A stretch of 52,552 bases of DNA from JBMNQI01 sp050944055 (GTDB lineage Bacteria > Bacillota > Clostridia > Oscillospirales > Oscillospiraceae). The stretch is taken from contig JBMNQI010000008.1 in NCBI GenBank assembly GCA_050944055.1, positions 1 to 52,552 on the forward strand. The letters run 5' to 3'. A program made the position numbers and the translations under genes. The notes under the pieces were generated by a model. It saw only the letters and a list, made by a program, of their open reading frames with translations. It was not told where the DNA came from and did not search any database. This document shows, piece by piece, positions 45,085 to 52,552 of this stretch. The first letter of the stretch is position 1. Every line of letters starts with the position of its first letter.

Positions 45085-45116
45085 TTTAACAAAACCTCCG
45101 TTATTTCAATATACAC

Positions 45117-45145
45117 ATGATACTACCGCGCGTTTATTATGACAA
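45117..45145 (-). promoter_or_regulatory. Promoter of abfD
   Basis: On the minus strand: TTGTCA (45145-45140), a 17-bp spacer, TATCAT (45122-45117). Confidence 0.7.
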
Positions 45146-45175
45146 TATTCATTTGCGCCCTTCGGCAAAGCCGCG

Positions 45176-45204
45176 TTGTTTTTCAGGCGGGCGAATGGTA
45201 TAAT
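45176..45204 (+). promoter_or_regulatory. Promoter of the isochorismatase-family gene
   Basis: TTGTTT, a 17-bp spacer, consensus TATAAT. It is divergent from the abfD promoter, 30 bp away. Confidence 0.75.
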
Positions 45205-45234
45205 AATTGCAATTATTTCTGCGGGAGGAAAGCT

Positions 45235-45777
45235 ATGCGTATTATTAAGGACAGCGCGCTGGGGCTGTGCGTCGACTATCAGGAAAGGCTCATGCCGGCC
45301 ATGCGCGACGGCGATGCGGTCATTAGCCGCGCGAAGCTGCTTATAGAGGGCCTTCGTATTTTGAACGTGCCTGTAATCGTTACCGAACAGTACCCGAAAG
45401 GCCTTGGCAGGACGGTGGAAGTACTGAGGGGAGCCCTCGGGGACGTTAATTACTGTGAAAAAAACGCTTTCTCCTGCTGCGACGACGAAAATATCATGAA
45501 GGCAATAGAAAGCAGCGGGAAGAAGAACGTGATTGTTTTCGGGGTCGAAGCACATGTGTGCGTTTTGCAGACCGTGGAAGACCTCATTGAGCGCGGCTAT
45601 AACGCCGTGCTTGCAGCCGACTGCCTCAGCTCGCGCAGGGAGGCTGATATGAGATTCGCGCTTGAGCGCGCACGCGGCTCCGGAGCCGTGCTGACCACTG
45701 CCGAGGCCATTCTTTTCGAGCTCCAGAGATACGCCGCAGGAGACACGTTTAAATCAATATCAAAGCTTGTAAAATAG
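45235..45777 (+). CDS. Isochorismatase-family cysteine hydrolase
   Basis: 180 residues, YcaC-like. The catalytic triad of the superfamily is visible as Asp in CVDYQERL, Lys in EQYPKGLG and Cys in VEAHVCVLQTV. The substrate cannot be read; amide or nicotinamide-like compounds are typical. The ATG at 45235 follows GGGAGGAAA; an open frame upstream to 45139 crosses the promoter. It is divergent from abfD. Confidence 0.88.
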   Translation: MRIIKDSALGLCVDYQERLMPAMRDGDAVISRAKLLIEGLRILNVPVIVTEQYPKGLGRTVEVLRGALGDVNYCEKNAFSCCDDENIMKAIESSGKKNVIVFGVEAHVCVLQTVEDLIERGYNAVLAADCLSSRREADMRFALERARGSGAVLTTAEAILFELQRYAAGDTFKSISKLVK

Positions 45778-45855
45778 AGCCCCAAGCAATTTCGGCGGGG
45801 CGTTGATGCTCGCCCGGCAGAGGAAGGCGATAGGAAGGCAAAGGCCTGCCCGAGG

Positions 45856-47049
45856 CTAGACAAGGCGGGAGGCAGCTTCGCGGAGCTTTTCAAGAAGGCT
45901 TTCGGCGTCCTTCGAGTTTTTGCCCGCGCCCTGAGCAAGAGAGTCGCTCCCGCCCCCTTTTGCGTTGAAGAGCCCGTTTGCAAGAGTGGACAGCTCCCGG
46001 CAGCTTAGAGCTACGCCGGGCGTTTTTGAAAATATATAGCCGATGCGCTCGCCCATGGCATAAAATACGCCGGCGAGCGTTTTTTCATGCCGGAGCAGAG
46101 AGGAGAGAAGCTGCTTTGCCTCGGCATCGTCAGCTTCCACAAGCGCGAAAGCGAGCGTAGTGCCGTTGATTTTCGGCGCATGTGAGAGGACCTCGTCCGC
46201 GTACTTCTCCATGAGCCTGCCTGCATACTGGCGCAGCCTGGAGGCCAGCTCGCGGTTTTCCTGTTTCAGCCGCTCGACCCTCTCAAATATATTTTCCGTG
46301 CTGAGCGACGAGCGCAGGGAAGCGTCGAGGTCGTGCTTTTTCTGATAATCGAGCAGGGCGCGCCTGCCGCAGACGACCTCAATGCGCATACCGCCCCTGT
46401 GCCTGTCGGCCCTCACGACCTTTATAAGCCCGACCTGCCCGGCTGAGGAGACATGCGTGCCGCAGCATGTGCAGGCGTCCCCGCCCTCGACGATTACGAT
46501 GCGGAGGAGGCCTTTTACCTTGTCCGTCGCCTTTCGGAGATGCAGGCCGGACAGCTCCGTATCAAGGCGCTCTATGATATCGACGCGCCTGTTCTCCCAA
46601 ATCTGCCTGTTTGCAAATTCCTCCGCTGCGCGTATCTGCTCCCTTGTCACCTCGGCGTCGAGGTCTATGGTTACGAGCTCTTCGGACATGTGGAAGCCTA
46701 TGTTGTTTATGCCGTAAAGCGCGAAAAACGCGTGCGAGATCATATGCTCGCCCGTATGCTGTATGCTGTGGTCAAGCCGCACTTCCTTATCGACGCGGAG
46801 AGTAACGCGCTCTCCCGGAGAAAAACCGCGCGAGCAAAGGTGGTAGACTACGCCGCCGTTTTCGCGGACTGTGCTTATCTCCGCGCCGTCTATATTGCCC
46901 CTGTCGCTAAGCTGCCCTCCGCCCTCGGGGAAGAAGGTCGTGCGGTCGACGGCGACCCAAAAGCCGCCGTCGGCGGCTTCGCTAGATATAACCTCTGCTT
47001 CGATTTCCAGCAGATCGGGATTTGTAAGGTATAGCTTTTGTGTCGGCAT
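45856..47049 (-). CDS. Alanyl-tRNA editing protein AlaX-L
   Basis: 397 residues. A free-standing homologue of the AlaRS editing domain with a C-terminal DHHA1 part; it deacylates mischarged Ser- or Gly-tRNA-Ala. The zinc site is HTGEHMISH (HxxxH) and CTCCGTHV. FFPEGGGQLSDRG is the editing-domain N-terminal motif. A coiled segment (ERVERLKQENRELASRLRQ) links to the GGGSDSLAQGAG tail of DHHA1. The ATG at 47049 follows GAGGTG. It is last in a probable glxK-cysK-alaX unit. Confidence 0.92.
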   Translation of the reverse strand: MPTQKLYLTNPDLLEIEAEVISSEAADGGFWVAVDRTTFFPEGGGQLSDRGNIDGAEISTVRENGGVVYHLCSRGFSPGERVTLRVDKEVRLDHSIQHTGEHMISHAFFALYGINNIGFHMSEELVTIDLDAEVTREQIRAAEEFANRQIWENRRVDIIERLDTELSGLHLRKATDKVKGLLRIVIVEGGDACTCCGTHVSSAGQVGLIKVVRADRHRGGMRIEVVCGRRALLDYQKKHDLDASLRSSLSTENIFERVERLKQENRELASRLRQYAGRLMEKYADEVLSHAPKINGTTLAFALVEADDAEAKQLLSSLLRHEKTLAGVFYAMGERIGYIFSKTPGVALSCRELSTLANGLFNAKGGGSDSLAQGAGKNSKDAESLLEKLREAASRLV

Positions 47050-47101
47050 TGCGCACCTCGGAAATGAGAAGATATACTGGCGGCAGCCCGGAGACTGTGC
47101 G

Positions 47102-48004
47102 CTACAGTACTGAAAGATAGCGCTCGCCCGAATCGGGTAAAAGCGCGACTATGAGCTTGCCGGCGCTGTCCGGCCTGGCGGCGACGGTCTTTGCGGCGAA
47201 AACGGCGGCGCCGGAGGAGATACCGGCAAGCAGCCCGTCCGACGAGGGCAGCGCGCGGGCCTCTTTCAGCGCGTCGTCCGTCTTTACCGTAATAATCTCG
47301 TCGATGACGCTTCGATCGAGGATTACAGGGACAAAATTAGGGCCGATGCCCTGTATGCCGTGGCTTCCCGCCCGGCCCTGCGTCAAAAGCGGGGACTCGA
47401 ACGGCTCGACCCCGATAATCTTCACGCCGGGATTTTTCTCTTTAAGATAGCGGCCTGTCCCGGTTATCGTCCCGCCCGTGCCGATAGTGGCGATAAAAAT
47501 ATCTACATTTCCGTCCGTATCGCGCCATATTTCCGGCCCGGTGCTTTGGTAGTGGGCTTCAGGATTTGCCGGGTTTCCGAACTGGCCGGGTATATACGAA
47601 TTGGGAATCTCTCTGTGCAGCTGTTCCGCCTTTTCGGCGGCGCCGGCCATTCCCAGATTACCGTCCGTGAGCACAAGCTCGGCCCCGTAGGCGCGAAGCA
47701 GGCTGCGCCGCTCGACGCTCATGGTATCGGGCATGGTGAGAATTACGCGGTATCCCCGCGCGCGGCCGAAGGCCGCGAGGCCTATGCCCGTGTTCCCGCT
47801 CGTAGGCTCTATAATCGTGCCGCCGGGCGAAAGAAGGCCGCGCCTCTCGGCGTCGAGTATAAGCTTAAGCCCGATTCTGTCCTTAACGCTGCCCGCCGGG
47901 TTGAAATATTCGAGCTTAAGCAGGATATCGGCCGGCCGTTTGCCGGAAAGGCGGAGAAGCGGGGTGCTGCCCACAAGCTCGCTTACGCTGTTAAATATTT
48001 TCAT
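47102..48004 (-). CDS. cysK: Cysteine synthase (O-acetylserine sulfhydrylase)
   Basis: 300 residues, fold-II PLP enzyme that makes cysteine from O-acetylserine and sulfide. The PLP lysine is in NPAGSVKDRIG, near residue 41. The substrate loop is EPTSGNTGIGLA, the phosphate site GTGGTITGTGRYL, and the C-terminal SSGAA motif is present. The start ATG at 48004 is 7 bp after the glxK stop. It is somewhat shorter than typical CysK but complete. Confidence 0.95.
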   Translation of the reverse strand: MKIFNSVSELVGSTPLLRLSGKRPADILLKLEYFNPAGSVKDRIGLKLILDAERRGLLSPGGTIIEPTSGNTGIGLAAFGRARGYRVILTMPDTMSVERRSLLRAYGAELVLTDGNLGMAGAAEKAEQLHREIPNSYIPGQFGNPANPEAHYQSTGPEIWRDTDGNVDIFIATIGTGGTITGTGRYLKEKNPGVKIIGVEPFESPLLTQGRAGSHGIQGIGPNFVPVILDRSVIDEIITVKTDDALKEARALPSSDGLLAGISSGAAVFAAKTVAARPDSAGKLIVALLPDSGERYLSVL

Positions 48005-48011
48005 TGGAATT

Positions 48012-49133
48012 TCATTCCTTTCTCATAGCTTTCGCAAAACGGGCTATATCAAACACCGTCGCCGCCAAATCCGCGCGGCTGCGGGGACGGGCCTCGCAGA
48101 GAGGGACGGAGACGCGGTTTATGCTGAAAATAGACGTCAGCCCCTGCGAGTAGAGCTGCTCCGCGCCCTTTCCAACGTCGCCGACAATTGCGATAACGGG
48201 TATGTTTTGCTTCCCGGCGCGTTTTGCAACGCCGCAAACCACCTTTCCGCGGGCGCTCTGCCCGTCAATGCGGCCTTCGCCGGTTATTACAAGATCGGCT
48301 CCTTCAAGCAGGCTGTCAAAATCCGCGACGTCGAGCACGGTCTCGATCCCCATTTTAAGCTCGCCGCCGAGGAAGGCGTAAAGCCCGCCGCCCATGCCGC
48401 CGGCCGCGCCCGATCCGGGTATTTCCGCTATATCGGCGCCGAGGTCGCGCGAAATGACCGAGGCCAGGTGCTTAAGCCCTTCGTCGAGCAGCTTCACGTC
48501 CGCCGGCGAAGCGCCCTTCTGCGGCCCGAAAACACAAGCCGCGCCGTTGGGCCCGCAGAGCGGGTTGTCCACATCGCACATTATCGTGACAGGTATGTTT
48601 TTCATATCGGCTCTGCCCGATATGCGGCTGATCTCGGAGAGCGTGCCCCCGGTGGGGATAAACTCTTTGCCCTGCCTGTCAAAGAATTTGACGCCTAGAG
48701 CCGCGGCGAGGCCGCAGCCGCCGTCGTTCGTCGCGCTGCCGCCGAGGCCGATTACGAGTCTTTTGCATTTGGGAAGTGCGTCCGCTATGAGCTCGCCTAC
48801 GCCGTATGTAGTGGCGATAAGCGGGTTTTCGCGTCCTTTGACCATCGGTAGCCCGGCGGCGGCCGCCATTTCCACAACAGCCGTGCCGTCCTCCAAAAGC
48901 CCGTAAAAGCTTTCAGTCTTTTCCCACAGAGGGCCCGTGACCTGAAGCTGCTCGCGATGCCCGCCGAGCGCCGCGAGGAAGCTCTCCACCGTGCCCTCGC
49001 CCCCGTCGGCAACCGGTATGCTGACGATTGCGGCGCCGGGGTCGGCGCGCCTTATTGAGCGAGAGGCCAATTCGCAGAATTCTATGGACGACATCGTGCC
49101 CTTAAACGAGTCCGGAACGATTATAATTTTCAA
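48012..49133 (-). CDS. glxK: Glycerate kinase
   Basis: 373 residues, GlxK/GarK family, which phosphorylates glycerate with ATP. The N-terminus KIIIVPDSFKGTMSS, VADGGEGTVE, and GLGGSATNDGGCGLAAALG are family signatures, and GEGRIDGQSARGK is near the C-terminus. The start is TTG at 49133, with GGGAGG 8 nt upstream; a GTG at 49142 overlaps the ribosome site. It heads the operon with cysK. It may supply 3- or 2-phosphoglycerate toward serine and cysteine, but that link is inference. Confidence 0.93.
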   Translation of the reverse strand: MKIIIVPDSFKGTMSSIEFCELASRSIRRADPGAAIVSIPVADGGEGTVESFLAALGGHREQLQVTGPLWEKTESFYGLLEDGTAVVEMAAAAGLPMVKGRENPLIATTYGVGELIADALPKCKRLVIGLGGSATNDGGCGLAAALGVKFFDRQGKEFIPTGGTLSEISRISGRADMKNIPVTIMCDVDNPLCGPNGAACVFGPQKGASPADVKLLDEGLKHLASVISRDLGADIAEIPGSGAAGGMGGGLYAFLGGELKMGIETVLDVADFDSLLEGADLVITGEGRIDGQSARGKVVCGVAKRAGKQNIPVIAIVGDVGKGAEQLYSQGLTSIFSINRVSVPLCEARPRSRADLAATVFDIARFAKAMRKE

Positions 49134-49190
49134 TTGTGCCACCTCCCGTGAGATACGCGAAGCTTATGTAATCAATTGCTTGCCCGAAAA

Positions 49191-49219
49191 ATTGTATCAC
49201 ATATTACAGCCTGCTTCAA
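49191..49219 (-). promoter_or_regulatory. Promoter of glxK-cysK-alaX
   Basis: On the minus strand: TTGAAG (49219-49214), a 17-bp spacer, TACAAT (49196-49191). Confidence 0.72.
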
Positions 49220-49287
49220 GGCTTGGCCTGGGGCGCCGGCCGGGGACGCGGGAAAACGAGGCAGAGGCGGCCGGAAACAAACAGACA

Positions 49288-49319
49288 GACGGAATCCGGC
49301 GTAAAATCCGGACTCCGTC
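49288..49319 (-). terminator. Terminator of the decarboxylase-darA-holB-ricT operon
   Basis: GACGGA-TCCGG arms pair across an 8-nt loop with one internal mismatch; on the minus strand TGTCTGTTTGTTT follows. Confidence 0.78.
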
Positions 49320-49346
49320 CGCTGAACTGAAATTCCGCAGGGCGCC

Positions 49347-50573
49347 TTAGGCGGGCGGCTTCGGGGGCCTGTTCGCGGCGCGCCCGCGGTATTTATTATG
49401 ACGGGCGCGGCCTGCGCCGCCTGTCTTGCCGGAATTAGGCTTTGCCGCCTTTTTTGCCTGGGCGCTTTGCTTAGGCGCGGGCTGCTCCGGCAATTTCTTT
49501 TTGGGCTGAACCGCTTTGGCCTTAGTCGCGCTTTTCTCCTCGGCCTCCCGGCTGTTCGGGTTTTGCGCCGCCTGCGCGCCGGCCGGGGATTTTTTACGCC
49601 GTTTGCGGCGCTTTGATGGCAGGCGCTGCTCCTCGTCCTTCCCGTCTCCGTGATCGTCCTGTTCCTCCGCCAGCTCCCTGGCCGGCTCCGGATCCGATAA
49701 GAAATCCAGGCTGTCAAACGAAAAAAGGCTGCCAAGCCGCATGGCGTCGTCGGCCTTCTTGTATTCCTCAAGACGGCCGCCGTTCTCGGCGTCATAGCGG
49801 TAGATTTTCTTATCGGCCTGGTTCTCGAAGCGCACCTTTACAAGCTGCCTGAGGAGGTTTACCTCGGCGACTGTTCCGGGCCCGTCGGGAGTATCTATGG
49901 GCGAATTGACCTTGGGAAGGCGCCTGACAAGGTCCTCGTACGCGTCCTGCTCGTATTTGAGGCAGCACATAAGCCTGCCGCAGGTCCCGCTTATTTTTGA
50001 GGGGTTCAGGGAGAGATTCTGCGTCTTGGCCATTTTTATCGAAACCGGCTGAAAATCGTCCAGGAAGGAGGCGCAGCAGAATGGCCTGCCGCAGATGCCG
50101 AGGCCGCCGAGAAGCTTGGCCTCATCCCGCACGCCTATCTGCCTGAGCTCAATCCTGATGTGGAAGACGCTGGCCAGATCCTTGACAAGGTCGCGGAAAT
50201 CGACGCGCCCATCCGACGTGAAGAAGAATATGACCTTATTGCGCTCGAAATTGTATTCGCAGCCGACGAGCTTCATATCGAGCCCGTGCTTTTCAATCTT
50301 TTCCTGACATATCTCCAGGGCCTTTGCTTCCTTTTCGCGGTTTTCGTTGACTATCGCGATGTCCTCGCGCGTGGCGCGGCGTATGATAGGGCGCAGGGGC
50401 TGGACGACGCACGAGTCGTCAACCATGTGGTTTCCTTCGGCGCACACGCCGTATTCAATGCCCCGCGCAGTGTCGATAATGACTTCCTCTCCGGGGGCCA
50501 GGACATGGCCCGCAGGGTCGAAATAATACAGCTTTCCGCCGTTTTTAAAACGGACGCCAACAACTTCGGTCAA
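49347..50573 (-). CDS. ricT: PSP1-domain protein RicT (YaaT) with long basic tail
   Basis: 408 residues. The N-terminal ~275 match the PSP1/YaaT family, with its conserved cysteines in GGLGICGRPFCCASF and GTCGRLMCCLKYE. In Bacillus, RicT with RicA and RicF binds [4Fe-4S] clusters and acts in RNase Y-dependent processing and sporulation. The C-terminal ~130 residues are low complexity: acidic (DDHGDGKDEEQ), then Lys/Arg/Ala/Pro-rich, ending in RG-rich sequence (RARHNKYRGRAANRP). The TTG start at 50573 has GGGAGG 7 nt upstream and overlaps the holB stop. Confidence 0.92.
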   Translation of the reverse strand: MTEVVGVRFKNGGKLYYFDPAGHVLAPGEEVIIDTARGIEYGVCAEGNHMVDDSCVVQPLRPIIRRATREDIAIVNENREKEAKALEICQEKIEKHGLDMKLVGCEYNFERNKVIFFFTSDGRVDFRDLVKDLASVFHIRIELRQIGVRDEAKLLGGLGICGRPFCCASFLDDFQPVSIKMAKTQNLSLNPSKISGTCGRLMCCLKYEQDAYEDLVRRLPKVNSPIDTPDGPGTVAEVNLLRQLVKVRFENQADKKIYRYDAENGGRLEEYKKADDAMRLGSLFSFDSLDFLSDPEPARELAEEQDDHGDGKDEEQRLPSKRRKRRKKSPAGAQAAQNPNSREAEEKSATKAKAVQPKKKLPEQPAPKQSAQAKKAAKPNSGKTGGAGRARHNKYRGRAANRPPKPPA

Positions 50574-51244
50574 ATTTTAACCTCCCAGCAGTAAACCAGC
50601 GCAAGTCCGCACAGGAGGCCGACGCCGGTGTTATATTCATAGTAAGAGCGCAGTAAGCGGAGCCTTGGCACAAGCTTAAGCTCCGGAGCCGGAGCGCCAC
50701 CGGCTTCATTGAGTATTGTTTGGCAGACTTCGTCGATGAAGTCAAAAAATTCGTCCCTTTTTAGTTTTTCTTGTTTTTTCCAGAATAGTCCCAGCTCCCA
50801 TTTATCGTTGGCGCGTATAAGCGAAAGCAGCTGCGCGGCGCGGTCCGTAGGCTCGGGGCGGGCGGACGGCAGGCGCACGGCAGCGCAGCGGGATCGCACC
50901 GTTGGGAGCAGGTCGGAGATGGACTGGGCGGTGATGATGAAAAAGGCGGAAGCGGGCGGCTCCTCAAGGATTTTCAGCAGTACGTTCTGAGTCCGCGCTT
51001 CCATCGGGCCGTCAATGATAAACGCGCGCTCGTCCGCCTGGTTCGGGCGCACGTATGCCTCGCTCCTGACGCTCCGGCACTGGTCGATTAGTATCGAGGA
51101 CTTGTCTTTAAGCGGGCGCACTATGGTTATATCGGGATGCGGTATGTGCGGGGTCACGCCGAGGCGCGCGGCGGCCAGAGCCTCCGCCTTTTTCGAGCGC
51201 TCCCCGGCCGTGCCCCCCGTAACAATTGTTGCCTGGTATGTCAC
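50570..51244 (-). CDS. holB: DNA polymerase III delta'-like subunit (short form)
   Basis: 224 residues, against about 330 usually. SRC-type sensor sequence LPTVRSRCAAVRL and DGPMEARTQNVLLKILEEPP are clear clamp-loader motifs. The P-loop is lost (VTGGTAGERSKKAEA) and the zinc-binding cysteines are not seen; a non-ATPase delta' role is normal for the family. The GTG start at 51244 overlaps the darA stop (GTGA) and its own stop overlaps ricT. Position darA-holB-ricT is conserved in Firmicutes. Confidence 0.88.
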   Translation of the reverse strand: MTYQATIVTGGTAGERSKKAEALAAARLGVTPHIPHPDITIVRPLKDKSSILIDQCRSVRSEAYVRPNQADERAFIIDGPMEARTQNVLLKILEEPPASAFFIITAQSISDLLPTVRSRCAAVRLPSARPEPTDRAAQLLSLIRANDKWELGLFWKKQEKLKRDEFFDFIDEVCQTILNEAGGAPAPELKLVPRLRLLRSYYEYNTGVGLLCGLALVYCWEVKI

Positions 51245-51564
51245 AGCTTGTAAAACTGCTCTACGTCGAGGACGGCTATCGTGGCGCCGCCGACGGATAT
51301 CTCAACGGGCTGGCCTGTGTAGAATATATTTGAAAAGTCGGCGGCAGGTATGACGAGCTGCTTCCGGCTGTGTGAAAACTCCTCGTATATGGCCAGTACG
51401 TCCTTGACGCGGTCATCCTCGACAATAGTCATCAGCGTAGTGTTGCCTGTGCGGAGCAGGCCGCCGGAGGTTGAGAGCTTTGTGTAAAAAATGCCGTTCT
51501 TTGAGAGGCTGTTCGTGACGTTTCTTGTATCGTCATGGTTTATTACGGCTATTATTAGCTTCAT
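51241..51564 (-). CDS. darA: Cyclic di-AMP receptor DarA (PII-like, YaaQ)
   Basis: 107 residues, PII-like trimer subunit that binds c-di-AMP. It begins MKLIIAVINHDDTRNVTNSL and has the STSGGLLRTGNTTLM loop typical of DarA/PstA. Its downstream target is not established in the family. The ATG at 51564 follows CAGGAGG. It is coupled to holB. Confidence 0.93.
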   Translation of the reverse strand: MKLIIAVINHDDTRNVTNSLSKNGIFYTKLSTSGGLLRTGNTTLMTIVEDDRVKDVLAIYEEFSHSRKQLVIPAADFSNIFYTGQPVEISVGGATIAVLDVEQFYKL

Positions 51565-51668
51565 AATTACCCTCCTGTCTCCTTACGCCTGAATAATACG
51601 TCGCTCGGTTGCGCTGTGTCTGTTGGCAGGGCCGCTGCGCTTTTTCGGCAGTTGTGCATAAAGCCCTC

Positions 51669-52552
51669 TTATTCAATCACTACCTCCGCCTCACTATCAT
51701 TATATCCCTGAGCCCTCAAATACTCCAGATGTTTTTTTTCAATTCTTTCGCCTGGAGCTACTGCCGGCACGCCGGGCGGGTATATTACGAGCGGCCTTGC
51801 TGCTATGCGGCCAGCAGCCTCGCTCAAACGCACGCACTCGTGCTTTCTGTCCAGGACGGAGCGGGGGCTCATGACTGCTTCAGCTTCGGGAGGCATGTCC
51901 TGGCTTAAGTTCTGCCTTCCTGAGCGCCCGCCGATGCGCTCGAGCGCCTGCAGTGAGGAGGAGAGCCTATGCATAGCCGCGTCGCTGTCGGCGCAGGTCA
52001 TAATGAAGACGACGCTGCGCTGGTCGGACATTTCGGGCGTAACGCCGAAAACTCTCTCAAGACGCAGGCAGTCCCTGCGCCCCGCGCCCGTCATAACCGC
52101 AAGCCGGCAGGGGTCGAGCTTAAAACCCGTATCCTCCGATGTGAGACAGCGGAAGACGCCGCGGCCGTTAACCGCCGAGCGAATCTTTTCTGCTGCTTCG
52201 GCAGCACGGGCGTATTCGGCGCGCCCCGTGTTTTCCATATAATCACGGCAGAGATCGATCGCTGCCAGCATCGCGTAGTTAGGGCTCGTCGTGCCGGTGA
52301 GGCTCATCGCCGCGCGCGCTTCCTTCTGCGTGTAATCACGCCAGAAAAGGAGGGCCGTCTGCCCCGGCGCGGGCAGGGTCTTATGTGCCGAGGTGACGGA
52401 GATGTCCGCCCCGAGGCCGACAGCGCAGGCTCCAAAGCCAGGAAGAAACGGAAGGTGAGCCCCGTGCGCCTCGTCCACTACGAGCTTCACGCCGCGCTCG
52501 CGGCAGATCTCCGCTATATCCGAGACAGGCGAAATCACTCCGTAATATGTCG
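51669..52552 (-). CDS. Orn/Lys/Arg decarboxylase-family protein (5' end cut by window edge)
   Basis: Fold-I PLP decarboxylase of the short YaaO/SpeA type. The PLP aspartate is in VVDEAHGAHLPF and the lysine in SVTSAHKTLPAPGQ. The frame continues to the window edge (YYGVISPVSD precedes), so a GTG at 52538 is internal. About 294 residues are visible. The C-terminal domain (PLVIYPPGVPAVAPGE) is typical. It probably decarboxylates a basic amino acid; which one is unknown. It precedes darA on the same strand, a conserved Firmicute link. Confidence 0.9.
   Translation of the reverse strand, partial: TYYGVISPVSDIAEICRERGVKLVVDEAHGAHLPFLPGFGACAVGLGADISVTSAHKTLPAPGQTALLFWRDYTQKEARAAMSLTGTTSPNYAMLAAIDLCRDYMENTGRAEYARAAEAAEKIRSAVNGRGVFRCLTSEDTGFKLDPCRLAVMTGAGRRDCLRLERVFGVTPEMSDQRSVVFIMTCADSDAAMHRLSSSLQALERIGGRSGRQNLSQDMPPEAEAVMSPRSVLDRKHECVRLSEAAGRIAARPLVIYPPGVPAVAPGERIEKKHLEYLRAQGYNDSEAEVVIE

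Overview
This 52.5 kb window is the replication-origin neighbourhood of a spore-forming, anaerobic, fermentative Firmicute of the class Clostridia. GC content is high for the class. A butyrate-producing Oscillospiraceae-like organism fits best, but this is inference and no species is claimed. The supporting evidence is a germination protease (gpr), a Spo0J/Soj/Noc set with two perfect parS sites, RemB between recF and gyrB, DarA and RicT, pyruvate:ferredoxin oxidoreductase, and butyrate-type fermentation genes. oriC is placed between dnaA and dnaN (31124-31438) on the basis of three DnaA boxes and an AT-rich stretch.

Left part (1-29.7 kb). A minus-strand block carries mscL (cut by the edge), serS, parB, parA, noc and gpr. 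Next come rpsT and a divergent pair: an alanine-racemase-like gene whose PLP lysine is replaced, and miaB. A plus-strand DNA-repair and tRNA-modification run follows: miaB, mutS, a CPBP-like membrane protein without its catalytic residues, mutL, a tyrosine phosphatase, a NYN-LOTUS protein, a MarR regulator, mnmG and mnmA. birA and bioY are divergent and share two tandem BirA-type operators. Then come ilvE, an adenine-phosphoribosyltransferase-like gene, nifJ, thlA and the two CoA-transferase subunit genes.

Origin core (29.7-38.8 kb): dnaA, oriC, dnaN, recF, remB, gyrB, gyrA and a small membrane protein. GyrA carries an unusual glutamine at the quinolone-contact serine position.

Right part (38.8-52.5 kb). 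On the plus strand are rnhA, a DUF362/ferredoxin protein, then glmU-prs-pth, in which GlmU has lost most of its uridyltransferase domain but keeps the acetyltransferase. Minus-strand operons follow: 4-hydroxybutyryl-CoA dehydratase with a small cysteine-rich partner; glxK-cysK-alaX; and a partial Orn/Lys/Arg decarboxylase with darA, holB and ricT. An isochorismatase-family hydrolase diverges from the dehydratase.

The genes serve four main jobs: origin replication and segregation; mismatch repair and tRNA modification; pyruvate-to-acetyl-CoA-to-C4 fermentation; and sporulation or cell-cycle control. I saw no CRISPR array, insertion sequence, prophage, rRNA or tRNA gene. The least conventional items are the racemase-like pseudoenzyme, the minimal GlmU, the cysteine-rich dehydratase partner, the tandem BirA operators and a 24-bp inverted repeat beside gpr.
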